Shown: positions 6,739 through 9,647 of the stretch, piece by piece
Position numbering within the stretch: position 1 is the first letter of the stretch
Layout: the number at the start of each line of letters is the position of its first letter
Source: Actinomycetota bacterium
GTDB lineage: Bacteria > Actinomycetota > Actinomycetes > Nanopelagicales > Nanopelagicaceae
Assembly (NCBI GenBank): GCA_947496345.1
Contig: CANMCL010000028.1
Coordinates: 1-9,647 of the forward strand
Reading direction: 5' to 3'
DNA length: 9,647 nucleotides
Program-made: the position numbers and the translations under genes
The notes under the pieces: generated by a model
The model's input: only the letters and a program-made list of their open reading frames with translations
Databases searched by the model: none
Told to the model about the DNA's origin: nothing

Positions 6739-7629
6739 TCAACCTTTTCTAACCATTTTTGCTGCGCGAGATACGGCAGCTTCTACATCTAAATCTTCAC
6801 CGTATAAAAGAGCGCGGCCTGGAACCAAACCACGGATATTAGGAACAGTCAAAGCTTTCTCCCACTTGGCAAAGACTTCTTCCCAATTACTTCCTGGATC
6901 TCCACCCAATAACAAAATTGGACAACTCGTTGCCGCCGCAACTCTTTCTGGATTTGCAGGTGCTGGAATCTTTAGCCAAGTAAATGCTGATGATGAACCA
7001 AGTGCCGATGCGATTGAGACTACCTTTATCAACTTCTCCTCTGATGGATCAAGCACTGCTCTGCCATCTGAGTTCTTCATATATGGAAGTGGCTCGATCA
7101 TTGAAACGAGTTCTAGGTCAGCCAGTTGTGTGGTGACTTGAGCAACCATTTCGATAGTTCTTGCAACTCCCGGATCCGTCTCATCAATGCGCAGCAAAGT
7201 CTTTCCGCCATCGAGCCCCATGCTCTTTATATGTTCGGCGTCGTATGCGGTTAGGCGATCATCGAGCTCCCAAGTAGCTCCGATAATTCCACCGCGATTC
7301 ATAGTGCCAATTGCAACTTTTTCTTCAAGCGCACCTAGCCAAGCAAGTTCTTCCAAGATATCCGCACTTGCCATCACGCCGTCAACGCCGTCAACGGCTA
7401 AACCACGAATTAATTTATCGAGCAAAACGAATCGATCTGCGATGGCTGTTGGATTATTTCCTGCAGCGATGATTCCGCGCGCCGTGTGATCTGCCGCAAG
7501 CAACATTAATTTGCCATCTTTACCAGCAACGGTTCTGCGCGCACGATTCTTTAAAGCTTTCTGAAGAGATGCCGGATTATTGATCCGGGCTTCAATAAGT
7601 TCGAGATAGCGCTTACGATCGAAAGTCAT
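6739..7629 (-). CDS. Class I aldolase-like (beta/alpha)8 protein of actinobacterial inositol clusters
   Basis: A 296-residue protein lying between iolC and iolB. It resembles the Cgl0159-type (beta/alpha)8 protein known from Corynebacterium and other actinobacterial inositol clusters, related to the DeoC/LacD-type class I aldolase fold. Visible barrel features include LMLLAADHTARG (residues 41-52), the acidic-lined strand RIDETD (147-152), VSMIEPLPY (175-183), TWLKIPAP with K220 as candidate Schiff-base lysine, LLLGGDPG (239-246) and LVPGRALLY (268-276), the last two resembling a phosphate-binding site. The expected role is cleavage of 5-dehydro-2-deoxy-gluconate 6-phosphate (the IolC product) to dihydroxyacetone phosphate and malonate semialdehyde, the step done by IolJ elsewhere. 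This role is inferred from context, and K220 is a proposal. The start ATG 7629 overlaps the iolC stop as ATGA and has a strong AGGAGG ribosome site, suggesting high expression. Confidence 0.87.
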   Translation of the reverse strand: MTFDRKRYLELIEARINNPASLQKALKNRARRTVAGKDGKLMLLAADHTARGIIAAGNNPTAIADRFVLLDKLIRGLAVDGVDGVMASADILEELAWLGALEEKVAIGTMNRGGIIGATWELDDRLTAYDAEHIKSMGLDGGKTLLRIDETDPGVARTIEMVAQVTTQLADLELVSMIEPLPYMKNSDGRAVLDPSEEKLIKVVSIASALGSSSAFTWLKIPAPANPERVAAATSCPILLLGGDPGSNWEEVFAKWEKALTVPNIRGLVPGRALLYGEDLDVEAAVSRAAKMVRKG

Positions 7630-8576
7630 AACCGCTTACCTCCTGTGCCAATAAAGTTATTGAGAACTTCAATGGTTGGCATTGCATCGGAGCACATTAA
7701 CTCAGAAGCCAAATAGGCACCAGCAGCGTTGGCAAACTCACCTATTTCTTGTAATCCCCAGCCGCTTAACAAGCCATGCACTAGTGCTCCACCAAAGGCA
7801 TCTCCGGCACCAAGTCCGCATACCAATTTGATCGGACGTGGAGCGATAACGATTCGTTCATTTTGCGTGGCAAGCAGAACGCCATCTCCACCCATCTTCA
7901 CAATCGCGATACGAACCCCACACTTTAGAAGTTCGGTCGCCGCTTCCTGCGGATCAGAGATTCCAAGTGCAACTTGGCATTCAGCAATATTTCCAATTGC
8001 AATCGTGCAGAGCGAAATAGCCTCTTGCGCTGCAGCGCGCGCGGCTTCCACGTTTGGCCAAAATGAAGGTCGGTAATCTAAATCGATAATTGACTCGGCT
8101 CTGCGATCGCGAAGTTGAAGCCATTTGATCGCGCTCTTCGCAGTTTCACCGCTAGATAAAGCACATGCGCTTACCCAGAAGATTTTTGCAGCCAATATAG
8201 TTTCGGAATCTACATCGCTAACGATTATCTGGGTATCAGGAGCCGAAGGCTGGCGATGAAAGATTATCTTTGGATCTTCTGGTGGATCTTGTGAAGCGAG
8301 TACAACCGGCGTTAAGCCACTTTCAGCAACCTTTACATAATCAGTGTTTACGCCAAAATCGTTTAATTTGTTTACAACATATTGACCCAGAGGATCAACA
8401 CCAACCTTTGTAACTATCGCACTCATATGGCCCAATCGAGCCGCCGCTACTGCCACATTTGTGGGAGAGCCACCAATAGATTTATGGAAAGTTTGCGGCT
8501 GACTAAAGGATGTATTGATCTGCTCAGCAAAGAGGTCAACGCTAATTCGACCTACGGCAATCAGGTCGAGTTGCAT
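7626..8576 (-). CDS. iolC: 5-dehydro-2-deoxygluconokinase, PfkB family
   Basis: IolC phosphorylates 5-dehydro-2-deoxy-gluconate at position 6 with ATP, the step before aldol cleavage in myo-inositol breakdown. From ATG 8576 it has 316 residues, the usual length. Features in order: the IolC-type N-terminus AVGRISVDLFAEQI, PfkB signature 1 GGSPTNVAVAAARLG (35-49), FHRQPSAPD (107-114) as in IolC proteins, and PfkB signature 2 GLGAGDAFGGAL (254-265) with catalytic base D259. These separate it from ribokinase or KDG kinase. A GTG at 8585 would add three residues (MKS); the spacing of the upstream GGAAAAGGA does not settle the choice, but the N-terminal alignment of the family suits ATG 8576. It is the first gene of the four-gene operon, with a candidate promoter at 8600-8628, and its stop overlaps the next start by four bases. 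Confidence 0.93.
   Translation of the reverse strand: MQLDLIAVGRISVDLFAEQINTSFSQPQTFHKSIGGSPTNVAVAAARLGHMSAIVTKVGVDPLGQYVVNKLNDFGVNTDYVKVAESGLTPVVLASQDPPEDPKIIFHRQPSAPDTQIIVSDVDSETILAAKIFWVSACALSSGETAKSAIKWLQLRDRRAESIIDLDYRPSFWPNVEAARAAAQEAISLCTIAIGNIAECQVALGISDPQEAATELLKCGVRIAIVKMGGDGVLLATQNERIVIAPRPIKLVCGLGAGDAFGGALVHGLLSGWGLQEIGEFANAAGAYLASELMCSDAMPTIEVLNNFIGTGGKRL
7639..7644 (-). promoter_or_regulatory. Strong Shine-Dalgarno of the aldolase-like gene
   Basis: AGGAGG on the minus strand, 9 bases before ATG 7629 and inside the 3' end of iolC. It is the only full consensus ribosome site noticed in the operon and fixes this start. Confidence 0.8.
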
Positions 8577-8599
8577 CGATTTCACAATCCTTTTCCAGG

Positions 8600-8628
8600 G
8601 TAATAAACGAAAGAACTTCAGATTTCTA
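8600..8628 (-). promoter_or_regulatory. Candidate promoter of the iolC operon
   Basis: On the minus strand TAGAAA (8628-8623) and TATTAC (8605-8600) are 17 bases apart, each matching consensus at 4 of 6. The start would fall near 8593, giving a short leader of about 17 bases that carries AAAAGGA. Its -35 box touches the rightward -35 box, so the two promoters are back to back. Confidence 0.35.
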
Positions 8629-8645
8629 GTTACGAACTATATAGT
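8617..8645 (+). promoter_or_regulatory. Candidate promoter of the IolG-like gene
   Basis: TTCAGA at 8617-8622 and TATAGT at 8640-8645 are 17 bases apart (4 and 5 of 6 matches). Transcription would start near 8652, giving a leader of about 33 bases before ATG 8685 that carries the CCACGTGG palindrome and GGAG at 8669-8672. Confidence 0.4.
8627..8639. promoter_or_regulatory. Inverted repeat TAGTT-ACG-AACTA, possible operator
   Basis: A 13-bp inverted repeat with perfect 5-base arms and a 3-base centre lies between the divergent iolC operon and the IolG-like gene, reaching into both candidate promoters. It overlaps CTATATAG (8637-8644), itself an 8-base palindrome. A shared inositol-responsive repressor site is an inference; no regulator gene is in the window beside it. 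Confidence 0.35.
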
Positions 8646-8655
8646 GAAGACCTAG

Positions 8656-8663
8656 CCACGTGG
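8656..8663. promoter_or_regulatory. CCACGTGG palindrome in the IolG-like leader
   Basis: An 8-base perfect palindrome directly downstream of the rightward -10 box, placed where a bound repressor could block transcription. Short palindromes also arise by chance. Confidence 0.25.
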
Positions 8664-8684
8664 AAGCCGGAGATAGAGCGCCAA

Positions 8685-9647
8685 ATGAAAATTGCCGTTA
8701 TTGGTTCTGGGCGCATGGGTGCGATTCGCGCCGAAGATTTACTTGGTGACGGCGCTGAGGTAACAATATTCAATCGGCGCGATTTAGCTGCTGATGAACT
8801 GGCCAAGAGATTGGGTTGCAACGCAGGAAAGTACTCCGAGATTTATAACGAAACTTTTGACGGATATGTAGTTGCCACAGCAACAAACGTCCACGTAGAA
8901 ATTTTCGATAGTTTGCTACCGCTTGGAAAACCAATCCTCTGTGAAAAGCCGATTTCGCTCACCGTGGAAGAGACAGATAAAGTCATTGCTACAGCAGAGA
9001 AATTTGGAACAGAGATTCAAGTAGGTTTTCAACGGCGCTTTGATCCACCGATTAGAAAAGCCGCCAAGATGGTTTCTAACGGAGATGTCGGAACCTTATA
9101 CACATTACATATGTACGCCCACGACCACCAGCCTTCAACTCTGGAATTCTTAGAAGGCAGTGGAAGTATCTATCGAGATCTACATGTTCATGACTTTGAT
9201 CTCATCCGTTGGATTACCCAGAGCGAGATATCAAAAGTTTACGCGACCCAAGCTGTGCGCGAACATCAGCAATATGCAAAATATGGTGATGCTGACGTCT
9301 CGTTAATTTCTTTAACAACTAGCAGCGGCGTTCAGGTAGCCATCACCGGAACGCGCCACGACCCAGTAGGTCACGATGTTCGCATGGAAATATTTGGCTC
9401 AAAGGATTCTCTTTCCATCGGTTTAAATAAAAAGACGCCGATCCATGACATTGAAGGTGAAATGAATTTTGAACCAGTCAGATATAAAGGTTTTATCGAA
9501 AGATTTCGTGAGGCATTTGCAAAGGAATCTCAAGCATTTCATCAACTTGCTAAAGGCGAAATTTCTAATCCTTGCCCACCAAATTCGGCGCGCGAAGCGC
9601 TGAGAGTTGCGATCGCGTGCGAAGAATCAATCCGAACTGGCCAGTCA
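8685..9647 (+). CDS. iolG: IolG-like inositol 2-dehydrogenase, 3' end cut by window edge
   Basis: Open from ATG 8685 to the right edge, 321 residues, so only a few residues should be missing compared with the usual 330-340. The N-terminus carries the Rossmann loop KIAVIGSGRMGAI (residues 2-14). The EKP motif is CEKPIS (K88), followed by VGFQRRFDP (113-121). The catalytic region is RDLHVHDFDLIRW, in which D165 and H169 have the D-x-x-x-H spacing of the K97/D172/H176 triad described for Bacillus subtilis IolG. It would oxidise myo-inositol (or an isomer) to the 2-keto product with NAD. It is transcribed away from the iolC operon across a roughly 100-bp control region and may head a second operon with the missing iolE, iolD or transport genes. 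The ribosome site is weak (GGAG 12 bases upstream). The exact inositol isomer cannot be told. Confidence 0.87.
   Translation, partial: MKIAVIGSGRMGAIRAEDLLGDGAEVTIFNRRDLAADELAKRLGCNAGKYSEIYNETFDGYVVATATNVHVEIFDSLLPLGKPILCEKPISLTVEETDKVIATAEKFGTEIQVGFQRRFDPPIRKAAKMVSNGDVGTLYTLHMYAHDHQPSTLEFLEGSGSIYRDLHVHDFDLIRWITQSEISKVYATQAVREHQQYAKYGDADVSLISLTTSSGVQVAITGTRHDPVGHDVRMEIFGSKDSLSIGLNKKTPIHDIEGEMNFEPVRYKGFIERFREAFAKESQAFHQLAKGEISNPCPPNSAREALRVAIACEESIRTGQS

Noticed and set aside
7187..7489. Plus-strand open frame of 100 codons opposite the aldolase-like gene
   Set aside because: Low-complexity serine/proline/alanine composition typical of an antisense shadow of a well-supported gene.

Overview
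The window reads as chromosomal DNA of an actinobacterium with a small, moderately AT-leaning genome. The gene style (overlapping stops and starts, GTG starts, short intergenic gaps, possible leaderless starts) and the actinobacterial-type inositol genes suggest a freshwater acI/Nanopelagicales-like lineage. That placement is an inference from gene families and compactness; there is no rRNA or other marker here to prove it.

Left block (1-1583, minus strand): an orphan response regulator with a LuxR-like DNA-binding tail, then a 92-residue protein resembling the C-terminal tail of actinobacterial DNA polymerase III gamma/tau, then a secreted protein with an Ig/Fn3-like domain followed by the start of a GH25 lysozyme domain that runs off the left edge. 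The last two genes share one base (TAATG). Gaps are short, so the three probably form one transcript.

Middle block (1584-4688, plus strand): a 15-bp perfect inverted repeat at 1627-1641 sits exactly where the -35 boxes of two divergent promoters meet. To its right lie a Gfo/Idh/MocA oxidoreductase of the dihydrodiol/D-xylose dehydrogenase type and an acetoacetyl-CoA synthetase. The synthetase ends 20 bases inside the convergent gene of the next block.

Right block (4669-8585, minus strand): a tight four-gene inositol operon, read right to left: iolC (5-dehydro-2-deoxygluconokinase), a class I aldolase-like (beta/alpha)8 protein that may do the IolJ step, iolB (5-deoxy-glucuronate isomerase), and a second Gfo/Idh/MocA dehydrogenase. 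Junctions are a 4-base ATGA overlap, a stop/start overlap and a 4-base gap. Across a roughly 100-bp divergent promoter region with two small palindromes, an IolG-type inositol 2-dehydrogenase is read rightward and runs off the right edge.

Together the right block gives the first step (inositol oxidation), the isomerase step and the kinase/aldolase steps of myo-inositol breakdown. IolE, IolD and IolA are not in the window and would be expected just beyond 9647 or elsewhere. The acetoacetyl-CoA synthetase and its partner dehydrogenase point to use of acetoacetate and another sugar or polyol next door. No tRNA, rRNA, CRISPR array, insertion sequence or clear intrinsic terminator was seen.
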